Of a stretch of DNA of 64,000 bases, positions 25,055 through 37,780 are shown piece by piece. Below the pieces are notes generated by a model. The model was not told the origin of the DNA. It made no database searches and saw nothing but the letters and a program-made list of their open reading frames with translations. Source of the stretch: Tetrapyrgos nigripes. Its lineage: Eukaryota > Basidiomycota > Agaricomycetes > Agaricales > Campanellaceae. Every line of letters begins with the position of its first letter. Position 1 is the stretch's first letter. The DNA lies in NCBI GenBank assembly GCA_013368315.1, contig JAACJM010000056.1, positions 248,001-312,000 on the forward strand, given 5' to 3'. The translations under genes were made by a program, and so were the position numbers.

Positions 25055-26046
25055 ATGGATCCTTTCGAAGTACGCATGCAATTTCTGACACTTTTGAAGC
25101 GTCTTGATGCGTAAGTATACCTTTGTATCGCTCAGATACTCGTTCTCAAGGTCGCTCATTCTAGTTCTCAGCAGTCAATCCAAAAAGTAGTTTCTTTTGC
25201 GGTCAAGTTCTTTCCTCCGTGTGGAGAAGACATTTGGGATTGTATCGTTGAAGAATGCCAAAAGGTTTGACCTTTTTAAGCTCTTTGTTGAGAACTGCTC
25301 ATTATATCTCTTCGTGTCTAGGGAACCATAAATTCGCGAATAAACATCCTCTATTTCTTAGACTCTTTATGCGAGACATGTCTACTAGTCAAGTCTCGCT
25401 CACATCTGGTCAACAATTCCGACAATGCAAACAATCTCTACGTGGACCACGTCTCGAAGGATTTGAGCAAGATTGTGGAATGCGTGGTTCCTGCAGGTCG
25501 AGAAGGCTTGCCTAATCTCGTCAGCACCAAGCAGGTCCGTTCCCTGTTTTCTTCTTCGTCACACGCAGGCATGAACGTTACAAGCAGATTCTCGAGTCAT
25601 GGCGAACCAAACGCGTCATTGATCCTCAAGTCGTCGACCCAGTACTAAATGCCCTTGGAGACCGAACAGCCTCGACAGACGACCAGGAAGATGACCCATC
25701 TACCACCAAAAACGCCAACGGCAAACGACCTGCCTCTCTCCCCCGTCAAGAGATCTTTAAGCGTATCGAAGCAGACCGAGAAAGGCACAAACGACTACGA
25801 GAAAAACGTTGGGTCCAGCCCATCACGCATAATCCATCCACACAAGCCCAAGCACCTCTCACATCGTTTTTGCCTCTAACTGAAAAAGGAGACGGGGATC
25901 AGGAGTTGAGCATTGATATTGAGTTTGAGAATGATTGGGAGACTCTGAGTGATTGGAATGAGGATGATGATGAGGCGTGTGCTGAGGAGAATGCGTTGTG
26001 TTACCCTAGCTCGCCGAGTGGGAACAGAGGTACAAGGATATCATAG
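25055..26046 (+). CDS. CTK3: CTD kinase I gamma subunit (Ctk3)
   Basis: Four exons (25055-25110, 25165-25264, 25322-25534, 25588-26046) give 275 residues. The N-terminal half is the conserved Ctk3 helical domain, related to the RPRD/CID fold: MDPFEVRMQFLTLLKRL, SQQSIQKVVSFAVKFF, CGEDIWDCIVEECQK, then INSRINILYFLDSLCET and GREGLPNLVSTKQ / ILESWRTKRVIDP. The C-terminal half is charged (RQEIFKRIEADRERHKRLRE) with an acidic tail. With Ctk1 and Ctk2 it forms CTDK-I, which phosphorylates Ser2 of the RNA polymerase II CTD. The last acceptor was placed at CAAGCAG so that STKQ runs directly into ILESW, as in relatives. Confidence 0.92.
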
Positions 26047-27355
26047 CTCAGGTCGTTCTTCTCCCGTATCTTGATGTGATGACTTGTGCTGATACAACAG
26101 CATCAGTGGCGGACTCTACTTTTTATTTTTTGATAGTACGTGTGCATTTGCTAATCATGGGCTTGTGAACCTCATGCTTTCCAGCAATACCTTTTATGTA
26201 CAGTATACTCTCAACATAGCGTCTTATTTGCTTTGCAATTGGAATACTGCGTGCTGGATACACATCCTGTCGAGGGCCGTACATCACGCACAAACGCTTT
26301 GCCTTCCATCACAGTCTCCTTCATCTTTCATCATAATCATAATCATTATCAAACTGCCAGGAGACAACTTCTCCGTACTAGTACAGCTCTTCAAGCGCTC
26401 GATCTCTCCCTGTTTTCCCATAGGATCATACTTAGAACGTGAGCGTCGTCATATTCATTAGACTGAAAATAAACCTCATCTCTTTCTGAAGATCATCGGT
26501 GCCGTGTTCCCGTAGTCAGGACCTCCTGGCGCTGCGCTGGAGAAATTTGACTTGGGAAACATGAGCTTGCGAGGTGTGCATACGTTCCCGGGCCCGCGTT
26601 CTGAATCATCAGGTTTAGGTGGTTAGCGTCTACACTGCAATGTAGCTCATCTTATTCAACAGCCCCACCTCGGGAGTAAACAGCATCATCGTTTCGACAT
26701 CTTCTAAACCTTAGGCAATCAAAGTATTCTCCAGTGATTGGATACCTGACAGTGACAGCTACATTGCTGCTGCTTCAACAGCACGTCGCCACCAATACAA
26801 GGCTCCTTCGTTCTTCGGCCCACCCATCCGTTCATGTCGTCTTCTAAAATGTAATCTGACACAGGAACGGACAGACATATATGGTACAGTTGCATTCAAA
26901 CTACATATGTACTTGGCCGAGCATGGATACTGCTATTATTACGATCCGCAATCCTGGACGTAGCCGAATCTCGAACTTTAACAAAGCCGTAGTTAGTATA
27001 CAACTCTTTGACACAACTCTAAAATACTCGTACTAATCAAACCTTATCGAGTTTTCTACACAATGTTCTTTCCAGTGGGTCTACCTACCCGTGAATGAGC
27101 CATGGACCTCTGGACCTTGGTTCTTGCTCCAAATGACAATGATCGAGGGCAAGTCCTCTCTCGAAGCTTGATTAGGATAAGAACATACAAAATCTTTTCA
27201 CTCTGATAATTAATTCTACACTCGGCAAGCCAGGGTCAAGCATTCCAGAAAGTCGAGATTGAGGTCTGTATGTAGGTTTCAAAGGCGTGAACGGGCATTA
27301 CAATTCGAGCCTGCATTGCATTATTGATACATTGACGTCAAAAAATGCTGAGTGT
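26047..27355. other. 1.3-kb intergenic region between convergent genes
   Basis: Only short AT-rich frames; no RNA gene, repeat or array seen. Confidence 0.5.
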
Positions 27356-28184
27356 CTAGAGTACTTTACCATAGCCTTCCTTCTCGTAAAAGTTTACCAT
27401 CTTCTTCACAATACCGTCCAAAGCAGCCAACCACTTGGCTAAATCCTCCTCAACCTTCTCTTGAGAAAGAGCTGCACCACCGGCGGGGTCAGCGGCGAGT
27501 TTGCTGAAAAAGTCTTTGCGGTAAGGACAAGCTTTCATAGCGACCTACATAGAATGGTCAGGAAGTTAATCATCCAAAACAAAAAGGGGCTTTACGGCGA
27601 AGACTCCCTTGACCACGAAATTATGAAACTGCTTCAGAGTGGCTTCGTAACCTTTGGTGAAAGCAGCTGATAGCTCTTCATTCTTGTTAGCTTGAGCATT
27701 GAGCAAAGACTGGCACGTGAAGGATTGTCCTCTCAACAACCACATGAGACCCTCGGTCGCAGTTTGTTTCTTTTCGCCCTGTTCGTTTTTGACCAATTCT
27801 TCTAGAGTAGCGGACTTTTGTGGCGCTGCGTCATAACGTGTACGGACTTTCTAGATAGACTAAAGGTATCCGTGATTTGCGTGAAGATTGTACAAGAATG
27901 GACGTTACCGTAATGTTGCCCTTGAGGTCAGACTGTACAGCGGTGAAGGCCGCGGATCCAAGAAGATCTGGGATTTTCGGTCAGGATGAGATGAAATGCA
28001 AATTATTCGGAGATTGCATTACCGAAAAGGCCGACTAGGCCATTAGATGCCTCTAGGAAAGCAAGTGTGTCGACGCCAGCGTCGGTAACAGGGACATCTG
28101 CAAAAGACTGGGACACCTTGAGGTTGACGACAGAACAATGTGACAATAATCTCGTACTTTGACGGTTTCAAGGTATGGGGCCAT
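27356..28184 (-). CDS. Glycolipid transfer protein (GLTP/HET-C2 family)
   Basis: Five exons (28184-28158, 28107-28023, 27967-27909, 27850-27596, 27544-27356) give 204 residues, the usual single-domain GLTP length. Glycolipid-headgroup residues of the family are all visible: Asp51, Asn55 and Lys58 in SDLKGNITKVR, the Trp of EGLMWLLRGQSF (about residue 94), and the His of QFHNFVVKGVF. The spacing D-x3-N-x2-K is exactly that of human GLTP and fungal HET-C2. These soluble proteins move glycosphingolipids between membranes; HET-C2 in Podospora also takes part in heterokaryon incompatibility. The gene is divergent from the reductase at 28369 with 184 bp between starts. Confidence 0.94.
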
Positions 28185-28368
28185 GGTATGAAGAGAAAGA
28201 GGTCGTAACTGGATGGTTGAAGATCAAGATGGATTGGATGCAAGCCAGTAGGCCCAGCAACGCGTGTTACCAGTTTATCTAATCTTATCTCTATGTCATC
28301 ATAATTTAGAGTTTTGTCGACTGGTGCAGTCAGTTTTCCAGCTTGCTTCCTACCTCTACCGTCCAAAA

Positions 28369-29107
28369 ATGCCTCACGCAGATTCTTCACTAGTCCCAGA
28401 AGAGTTAGTTTTACATAGAATTTTTCAAACTTATAGCACTTAACGGCGATCAGGATTAAAACAAAAGCAGAATTTTGGACACACGTCTATTCGCAACTGG
28501 CACCATTACTAGAAGGCCAGAAAAATTGGGTACGCCTACAACCTTTTCTTGGTGCAATTGGATCGTTTTACATCCAGAACAGGTCTCGAATCTTTCCAAC
28601 ACTTCTTCGTTGATATATAACGCTCTTCTAGCGTTTCCTTCCCATTTTGGACCAGACGAAAAGGCCGTGAACTGGTGTGGTAGGCGCTTTGGACAGCATG
28701 TCTTCAATTTCTCGACTGATCCCCGATCAGGTTTCTATCTGGACTCGAGATTCTTTCCTCGCTCTAGCGACCACAATCCCAGCGTCAATCGTCTACTCCT
28801 TGGTCCGTTCTGTGGAAAACCAGCTTGCCAATTTATAAACACTGAACCTGGCAAAGCACGCGGCGTCGTAGCGGATGGTTTCCTGCAAGGAAAGACCCTG
28901 ATTGTACCAGATGTCGACAGCTATCCCGGACACATCGCCTGTGACGGAGAAACGAAGAGTGAGATAGTATGCCCACTTTTCCTAGGGTCCAGACCGATTG
29001 GAATCCTGGATCTCGATTGCCTGGTTTTGGGAGGCTTTGACCAAGACGACAAAGAGGGTCTCGAAAAAATATCCGCCCTAGTGGTCAGCTCATGTGAGTG
29101 GGAATGA
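28369..29107 (+). CDS. Free methionine-(R)-sulfoxide reductase, GAF type
   Basis: Four exons (28369-28403, 28454-28529, 28583-28679, 28731-29107) give 194 residues. The GAF fold of fRMsr is clear: LSNTSSLIYNALLAF, VNWCGFYLDSRFF, LLLGPFCGKPACQFI, LIVPDVDSYPGHIACDGETK, SEIVCPLFL, IGILDLDC. The family reduces free Met-R-sulfoxide with thioredoxin, using Cys residues equivalent to yeast Cys91, Cys101 and Cys125. Here Cys102 and Cys140 match the first and third, but the middle position is Val116 (ARGVVADG), 24 residues before Cys140 as in yeast. Extra cysteines lie nearby (GPFCG). Activity may be altered. It converges on the cysteinyl-tRNA synthetase gene with a gap of under 100 bp. Confidence 0.9.
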
Positions 29108-29200
29108 AGCTGCGGCTGTATGGATTACATAGATCTGCACAATAAAGTATGATCTGGGGGAATATCTACAATACACCATCTGTAACAACACGACCCTCTG

Positions 29201-32200
29201 CTAATTCTGCTCCTGCTGATATGCCAGGAAGTCTTCGTGCAACTTCTTTTGTGTTTCCCACTCCTTCCGAATCTTCTTCATGGCATTCTTGCTGATTTCT
29301 TTGTCCTCTCCATCCGTAAGAGGAAGGCCGGAATCATCCCAAGAGCTGTATGTGCCATCGGCCACGTTGGGGGGTTTGAAAAGGTCTTGCGGTGCGACGC
29401 GACCTTTCTCTAATTTCTGAAGTCGCTTGAGACGCTCGGCCTCGGCTTGGGCTGCTTTCTTGGCCGCTTTCGCCTCTTGCATAGCCTTCTTCTCGTCGCG
29501 AGCCCTGATCAGCTCGTCCGGAGACACCAACTTGACCAGCGCCTTCCCATCTGCAATGAAAAAAATTAGTACACACTGATCGGCCATCTGCATCATCACG
29601 GACCAGAAGCCTCGAGGACATACCTTCTTGATCATCCAGTGCCACGCCCAGGGGTATCAAGTCTACATCTCGCAGTTTGTCGCACAGCGCTAATATATCT
29701 TTGAAGGCAGTTTCTCCTTTGGACATGGCCAGCTGTCGAACACTATCACGGAAGGAAGACAGAGCCCGAACGTATGGAATGACGACCTCTTCTTTCTGTG
29801 GGTACTATTTCTTGAATGAATAGCGTATGAAAAAATAGGGAGAGACCTACGTCCACGGCCCCTTGTCCTTGAGACTCTTGACCCCATCCGATTTCGGTAT
29901 TTTCGCCTTCCCCAAGCCCAAACATCCGGAGCATTTTTCCAATCCACCGAGCGACATTCTCAATCACGCCCACATTGACGCTGTTTCCTCGGGAGTTTAT
30001 ATACGTGTTTGTCCGAGATACTAGGTCACGCAATACACCCAGAGCTTCAGGAGTGTTGAAAGAATCACAAAGCGCAGCACGGAATGCAGACTGAGCTTCA
30101 TAGAGCCTAGGATCAAGAATCGATGAATAAAAATAAGCGCAAGATTTTAGTTATCTCAGAGCAAAAAAGCATAGTTAATAATCTTACCTTGACGTCAACT
30201 CTCTTTCTGGAGCTTCATAGTGATGATAGCCATCCGATATCGGACCATTGGAACGAGCCTGACTGATGATAGCTTTAACTGTCACGAAGAAATTCTGTAA
30301 CTCTGGTTAACGAAGCTTAAGGATAGCAGCAAGGAAAGTTACTTACATTGAGCGATGTCTCAAGGTTTCGTACTTCTCCTGCCATTAGCGACTCGGAGAA
30401 ATCCACTTGAGCGTTCCATAATTGTGTTAGGAAGGCGAGCCTCATCTGTCGTGCGGAGTACTTTTGTAGGATTTCCTGTCATAAAATTCATTATGTTACG
30501 CCCAGCCAGGAGACTATTGCTAAAACTCACGTCAATAGTTATAAAGTTCTTCAGCGATTTGCTCATTTTCAAGCCTTCAATATGAAGATGCCCTGTATGC
30601 AGGAAATAGTTGACCCATGCGGGGCATTCATGGTAAGCCTATTAGAGTACTTCATTGAGTAAAAGTGGCAAGAGTAGAAGAGCAGCACGTACTTCTGACT
30701 GTGCCATCTCGTTATCATGATGAGGGAATGCCAAGTCAATGCCGCCAGAATGAATATCCATGTTATCACCGAGGATAGCGCTTGCCATGACAGAGCACTC
30801 GATATGCCACCCCGGTCGACCCGGACCCCAAGATGAAGGCCACGAAGGCTCACCAGGCTTTGACGCCTTCCAAAGTGCAAAGTCTGATTTCGATTTCACA
30901 ACCTTGCCAGTTGACGCTGAGGGCCCTACAGGGATCCTTGTCAGCTCATGCTAGATTGAGTAAGTGAAATGCAAGGGTTCTACCTTCACCATCCTGAAGC
31001 TTCTTCAAGTTCTTACTCCACGGCTCCAGTTTAGCGTAGTCGTGGATAGGGGCATTATCAAAAGCAAGCGTGTCGAAATAAACGCTTCCTTCGGATTCAT
31101 ACGCATAGCCGTTTTGAATAATGCGCTCTACGAAAGAAACAATTTCTGGAACGTACTCCGTGACACGAGTTAAGGTGTCCGGGTCTCGGACTCGAAGTCG
31201 GCTCATGTCATCGAAAAATCGACCCTCCCAATAAGATGCAAGTGATCGAGATAATGCAGGATCCGTGACAGTGGACTTGTACTACGGAGGGTTCAGAAAA
31301 ATGGTCATTTTGACAGCATTTATGACCTACTTGCTCGTCTAGAAACGCGGCTAGGATATCTTTAGATTCGTCGATCAGTTTGTACGCTGTGTCTTGACTA
31401 GTTGGTCCCACGTCTAAGTGGCTCTCAGCGCTCTTCAAGGCCAGAAGAGTACGTTGCTGAGAACGGTAAGCAGAAGAGAAAGTCAAAGTCCGCCTAGGAG
31501 CCAAGGTTTTGAAGTACATACCGCGGAGGAGAAATTCATGTCAAACTTTTCATCACGTCGCACGCAGTCTTGCCTCCACGCCTTATCCTGATAAAGCTCC
31601 GAGATGCTTTGCCACTTCGCTTCCTCTTCTCCTGCGGATGGACGTTCGCCATTCGGAAATTCTTTGAATAACTCGTTCCGAATAAATGTTCGCCATGCCG
31701 TTGAAACATGCTTTATGAGGTCCGCAGTGACTGCCTTAGTTTCCGAGCGAAAAGTTTCAATGAGGTGGTTTTGTCGGGCACGTTTGATGATCTAAAAACG
31801 GAACATGAGCCAACTTTCGACACCATCGATATGAGTGCATGTACACACCTTGTCGTCAATATCTGTAATATTCATGACAAAGTGCACGTCGTATCCGAAG
31901 TAATCCGACAAGATTCGCCGCAGGACGTCCTGCGTAACATAATTACTGTTGGCTATAGATGACTTGTAGCTCGAAAAGCTTGCCAGAAGTCTCTTACCGA
32001 GCATGGCCCATATGTGAAGCATCATAGACTGTCGGCCCACAGTTGTACCATTTGACGTGTCTGCCATTCTTTGGGACAAATTCGACCTATTTGACGAATT
32101 GGAAACTCGTAGAACCGTGAAGACTTGGAGCTGACTGACTTTTGAACGTGTCAATGAATTGTAGACCTTGAGGACGGGTTCAGGTTGTTGGGGAACAGGA

Positions 32201-32316
32201 ACAGACCAGGATGCTTGCTGGACGGCCATTTTCTGGGGACGAGCAGAGGAATGTGTTGGACGTCGGAGAGAAAGCAGAGGAGGACGAGTTCTGACTGCCA
32301 GACGAATCAGAAGCAT
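29201..32316 (-). CDS. Cysteinyl-tRNA synthetase, cytosolic and probably mitochondrial
   Basis: About 13 exons. Class I synthetase features in order: the zinc-ligand start [10 protein letters not shown], the HIGH-type motif HMGHAR, the cysteine-pocket region [21 protein letters not shown] with [13 protein letters not shown] (remaining Zn ligands and active site), KMSKSLKNF (KMSKS loop), then the anticodon-binding helical domain and a Lys/Ala/Glu-rich C-terminal extension. It charges tRNA-Cys. Two in-frame starts matter: ATG 32316 adds a 29-residue Arg/Leu/Ser/Pro-rich leader with no acidic residue, while a second ATG (leading MAVQQASW) begins the cytosolic-type protein. Exon borders inside the HMGHAR / NYVTQ and DDK / IIKR blocks restore the conserved frame. 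Confidence 0.94.
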
Positions 32317-33388
32317 AGGGAACGAAGCACGCGATTAGGCACGTGAGTCGATGTGACTCACGTGACTGATGTATAAAATATTGCTAGCCCAAAAAAGGCG
32401 AATTTGTGGGAATTTTGCTGTGCAAAAATGGCGCAAAAGACGGTCCAGCGGTCCACAGACACTGGTTTCCTCCGTCGATGCTTCGCGGGAAGGCAGATCT
32501 AAGATTTCTATACCCCGCGCCCTTCTAGAAGGGTATTTCTACTGCCTTGTCCTCCGGATTAAAGTTACCGCCATCCTCGGATACCCGCTTCTCTGCACGT
32601 CAAAATATCTAGTCTATCAACACCATCCCATGAGCGTCGGAAAAGACTCTGCACACCTATCATTTCTCACCAAGTCAAATCGCAATGAGGCTCCATGCGG
32701 TGTACTTCTAATCTTTAAATCAAGAACATGATGAACAAGTTCCTTGTTTTCTGGATGATACCTTTCGGACGCTACTTGCCGCGTCCTTTAAATTGAATGC
32801 TTTTACGCTCCTTCCAGTTGGCGAGCAAACTTAAATTCAATACTGGTCTTTCCGACTTCCTGACGGAAGGGATTTCTACCAGCGTGTTACACGCTTCATT
32901 TTGACATGATATATGCAGGCTGGCTAACGACCTTGTTCCGAAACAAGCTTTCCTCAGATAACAATGCTGTGTTTAACTGGGAAGCTAGTTTGATATCGTC
33001 AGAGTCTAGGTGCTTGCCCAGGCCCGGTCCCAGCGGAGTTCGTGGCCGGGGTCCCCTCTGCAACACGGCTCGAAATGGCATACTGATGGATTTCACCGGT
33101 TCTCAAACAAGTCACCAGGGAACAACTGTGTCTGCTGTGCTAACTATATTTTCCAGGACAAGCCCGTGATGGGGTTGCTCATTCACGGCATTGAAGTGTA
33201 TAGGTGCAAGTATAGATCGCTGAGGAACCCTGTCTATAGGTTAATTGTTTCCACTGATCAGCTCCTTCTCTCGCTTATTGATTACATCCACCTGCAGGTA
33301 TATAATCCAGCATCTTTTAGCGTGGCGTCTCCTCGCTCATTTCTCCCCACGCGTTTCCCCATCCTATCCCTTCTCACCCCAGCCCTCC
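32317..33388. promoter_or_regulatory. Divergent upstream region of the synthetase (-) and WOPR gene A (+)
   Basis: About 1.07 kb with no supported ORF. Pyrimidine-rich sequence at about 33320-33385 directly precedes the WOPR gene A start. Confidence 0.45.
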
Positions 33389-34446
33389 ATGCAGCGACCC
33401 ACTTGTACTATGCTCCGCGTACGTTCGACCGCGGAAGCCCATGTCATCTTCCATGCTGTCTCTCTAAACCTCCTGCCCATTGTCTCTCGGCGACTTGACA
33501 CAGAAGAACGTCGACATATCTCTTCTGGTTGCGTGTTCGTTTGGGAAGAGAGAGGTTCAAATGCTGAAGCTACCGGGGTAAGTACCTTTCCATCGTTGAT
33601 GCTATCTGTCATAACCATCTACCCTTTTAATAGCTTGGAATCGAACGGTGGACAGACTCGATACGCTGGGGCCCAAGTCGTGTAAAGGACGTGAGTATCT
33701 GGGGTTTATCTCGGTCTTTCTTTATCTAACTGGAGTCCAGGAATTTCTGTTCTATCACGAAAAAGAGCCTGAACCCGCTGAGATTGAGCTGACAGCATCT
33801 GACTCGGATGGAACGTGAGTTGTCCCCATATTCCGTTATATATTCGTTGACCCATGGATTTCTGACATAGCGCATCCCCACACACATACAGTCGAGGGCT
33901 ATACAGAGAGAATCTCGTCAAACAAACTTATTCTGTTTTCGTGGACACTCGAAGAGGACGTCGTAAATGGCACCTCAGTATGTCTTTTCATTCGTTCCTG
34001 CCCGTTCCGCTCCGTCATTTCTTCATTCTCTAGTCGCATACTTTACCCAAAACTCCTTGCCGTACCTTAAAACAATACATGACATTCCCGGCCTCGCCAA
34101 TTTGCACGTCCCGCCTGGTAAATACAAAAGTGCACGCTCTGCCAAAGGACGCCCTCGTGATTCTTACGATCCATTCCAAGCCAACCCTTGGACCGGTGTC
34201 TCGCCACAAGCATCCTACACCGCATATCCTCAAACCAGCCCTAACTCGCTGACAATTCCATTACTCACTGGTCCGCCACCAGACTATCACTCAGAATCAC
34301 CAACCAACGGTCCGAAGTCTCCTAACAACAGATCTCGGTCGTCTCCTGAAAAGATACTAGCGCCGTTAGCGTACTTGGAGAACATCCCTCCTCCCCGACG
34401 CCATCCTCTTGACGAGGAGGCGTTGATGTCATTTTCAGGAGCTTGA
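33389..34446 (+). CDS. WOPR-domain (Gti1/Pac2 family) transcription factor A
   Basis: Five exons (33389-33577, 33634-33690, 33741-33814, 33892-33977, 34034-34446) give 272 residues. The bipartite WOPR domain fills the first 180 residues: MLRVRSTAEAHVIFHAV, VSRRLDTEERRHISSGCVFV, WEERG, IERWTDSIRWGPSRV, EFLFYHEKE, then NLVKQTYSVFVDTRRGRRKW and AYFTQNSLPYLKTIHDIPGL. Family members are Candida Wor1, Histoplasma Ryp1, Fusarium Sge1, Ustilago Ros1 and S. pombe Gti1/Pac2, all master regulators of developmental switches or nutrient responses. The tail is Pro/Ser-rich. The fourth acceptor could alternatively be at 33870, adding 7 residues in frame. A second WOPR gene follows in the same orientation. 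Confidence 0.93.
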
Positions 34447-37400
34447 AGAGCAGAGTCGAGTCAAACTCGCTCAGGAACCGGTGCAGCTCTCTTGCGATCT
34501 TACGACAGCTTGCAGTAGCTGTACCGGGCAAGTGCGCCGGCGGACTTGGATGATGGGTTCTTCAGCACCCTGGATTTACACACAACTGCTTCATCGACGA
34601 GCCAGAGACTCGTTTCTCTTACACGCTGTCACAGATATGGATCATTACCATCATCTACCTACCTATCATGAACATGCTACGAAATCTTCAGCCTGCATCC
34701 ACTTACTAGTTTATTGCCATTGCTACGTGCTACGATCTACGCCATTGCACAGTAGCAGTGCTCAGCACGCCCCTTTCCTTCGGACCATACGCAACTTCTA
34801 ACTACACGCGTACGCATTTGGGTCTTGGTGATATCGATGCGATATCTGCTTAGACTCTTCCTTATCCTTCTTCGGACTCCCTGCATTATCACCTAATGCT
34901 CTATGGCTAGTTGCGGTGGCTCCTGCTGAGCTTTGCTTGATTGACGTTGCTACAGCCTCCAGCCTGCAAGTCCTTGATTACCGTACCTACTTACTGCACA
35001 ATGAATCATGTCTCATCCTATTTGCTATAGCATTGACTCAATACTACATACTTGTCTCCTCTGCATGTTATTCCCTTGCTGTGATACCGCTTTGCTTACA
35101 CTCTCGGTTCTGTTGTATTATCTATCTGCGTATTCTTACTACGGATTTTTGCCACTTTAGTTTCTTTCCTTTTTGATGTCGATATTGGATTTGAAGTAAT
35201 CCATATGAACGATGTACTATTACCCGCTACAGTCCCATATCCTGGAGAAACGCCCAGCTAAATGTAAATGTCTCTGATTAGAATCGTTATATACCGAATT
35301 TACGATGAGAATCTCAATCGAGGTCGATTGATGTCTGGATTTATATACTTTCGGGGCGGGGAAACCCCCGGTCCATCAAGCTTCAAGATCGAGGACAGCG
35401 AGGCCTGATTTACAGTTTGCGTCTCGACGAATTTGATTCTTCTCTTGCTTTGCCTGTCTAAATCCCTCTCAGGGAAAAGTTGGGATCTTTGAATCATGGT
35501 GGAGGAGTGGGTTAAGACAGCAAGAATGTACTTCATTATCAACTACGTGATAGAGTTAACAAAGCTATCATGATTAGTATCCTTGTACTTAGGTCCTTCT
35601 TGAAGCTCGCCGTGATCAGAAACTCTTACCATATACATGTAAACCGTGTACCTGCGCACCAGGTGTGGCTGACAGCGCTGATGACATCAGGATCAGGAGT
35701 GTCAGTGTAAGTAATCCGAATTAGAGTTCGACCGTGATACCCTTGCTTGAACAACAGATTCCGTCTGGAGATATTCCGAAGACGCCGTCGTCGTGCTGCT
35801 CCACTAGACAGGGTCTGGACAGGAACGCCATACCTGCATGTGTACATAGTGTGCCACTCATCGCGACGAAGTGCTAATTGCGAACCTAGACTAACGATGT
35901 GAATCACTGCTCAGACTGTAAACCTTTCAACTACCCACTTTATGCGTGAATCCATAAATGGAACGGACCGGTACGCTGCCAAAGCATCAACAGAACTTCT
36001 ACAGATAGATATAGCTTACCACCAAAGTGGCGCACCGCTGTTTGATTGATACAGACATAGCACCCGTAAGTGTATGCATCATCGGCCCTGGTCAAAGTTT
36101 AAGATCTGAACTCCTGGAGGCTGGGACTGGCGACCAAGTAGTAACAGGATCGAGATGAGATACAGAGGGGCTTTGAACCACATTGGATGGTCCTGGGGGG
36201 GGGGACCTGGGGGGGGGACTCTTTGATCCTGTTCGGGCAGTGGAGAAGCAAACATGTATGCATCTGTGATACGGAGTACTCGGACACGTCAATGACACAG
36301 TCAGCTGAAGATGCAATGATTGTACGGCGACTACTTAGCACCCCAAAATGTCTTGTCTGGAAGAAGACTGGCAAGATAATATGGCTGAAAACGAACAGCA
36401 GATCCAGTGACTTCGATATATATGTCTTTGCAGATCATGGTGTACGACGTCTCGACGAGACCCAAGCTAGAATGTCACAGAACACAGAAAATAGTGTGCT
36501 TCCCCGGGGGCACCGAAGAACTTGGACCGTGTTGCCACCAACAGGCTGATCTGATTGAACGACTGAAAACCTTGTTCTTGAACACAAGACAAGTGCTTAG
36601 AAATAGTTTGCATGAGAAAGAAGTGGAAGAACTCGTTGGCGGCATCATATCACAAGTATACAGGCGCCCCAGGAGAGTCATGAGTACGTGTATAGAAGAT
36701 GCAGATATTTTTGTCATAGGTGTCCTGACGCGATGGCTGATATACTATCCGCAGGGAACTTTATTGTAGCCTCTTGCCAGCAAAACGGAACCTATGCTTC
36801 TGGCCGTCCGTGAAATGACTGTCCTAGAAATTTGTCACAGTATATCGGGGCAGGAACTGCAACCTTTTATGTAAACCCTCGGTGGCAATTGAAAATCATA
36901 CTCCATGCTCTTGTAAGAGGACGCAGGGATAGTATGACATTCAGTAGCTCTGCCGCGATTGCATTGGTCGAGCAGCCAGCTATGGCTTCGGAGCCGCACG
37001 AAACGTCGAGAACTTGTTACCCTAGGTTGCGGTACGTATACTTTTTCGTAAGCACTGCTATTATGTAGCAGAAAAGAACGACGTCGCATGGCATCAGATG
37101 ACATATGTATACGTCGTCATCTGTTCGGGAGCACGGGACAACCGGGTCGGTCCGCGCGTAAATCTTGCTCGGTCTGTTGAAAAATCGGTCAGATACTTGT
37201 ACAAGTATACATACCCATACTACGTAGCATAGCGCATTTCATAGCAGGCAGCAGGCAGCAGGTAAGCAGTGCAAAAGTAGAGTGTTAGTCTGTGGCATTT
37301 AGGGGGACAGTTAGCTTCCTCGTTGCAAGAAAAATGACCAGACAAGATAGATACATTCCATTTCTGATTGATGAACTAGGCAAGAAACTTAGAGACCGCG

Positions 37401-37780
37401 TAACTCGAGGGCGCCTCGCGCCTGGTTTCTAATGGAATGGGTGACAACTTGAACACTTGCACAAATCCCGATTGACGGGCATGCAATGCCTCATAAAGCA
37501 TTGTCGAAATGACCAGACTGAGCCAACCAAGACCAGAAAGCATATAAGAGAACACTGCAGAGATGGGGGTCCAAGAAGAAGAGGAAGAGAGAAATGCCGT
37601 GGAGGGGAGAGAGAATATATATAAGAAATAAGAGTTTAGCCTGTTTTAGGTTTTGTGTGGAGATCCCGATTCACAGATTTGTATCCAAATTTGCAAGCCA
37701 TCATTGAAGGCATGGAATAGGTCTAATTCATGTTCCTTTGCCTTCTGTTCTATTCTTCTTCTTCTCTTTTGACCACCACG
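34447..37780. other. 3.3-kb spacer between the two WOPR genes
   Basis: No supported gene. It contains short frames only (the longest near 36187-36769) and two poly-G runs at 36195-36217. Long upstream regions are typical of WOPR master regulators, so part of it may be the promoter or leader of gene B. Confidence 0.45.
36195..36217. repeat. Paired poly-G runs (G10-ACCT-G9)
   Basis: Ten and nine consecutive G separated by ACCT, within a short duplicated CCTGGGGG motif. This is a G-quadruplex candidate or a spot prone to sequencing error. Confidence 0.7.

Noticed and set aside
26047..27355. CRISPR-like arrays, phage or plasmid features anywhere in the window
   Set aside because: The genome is fungal nuclear DNA with introns, and no spaced direct-repeat array was seen here or elsewhere.
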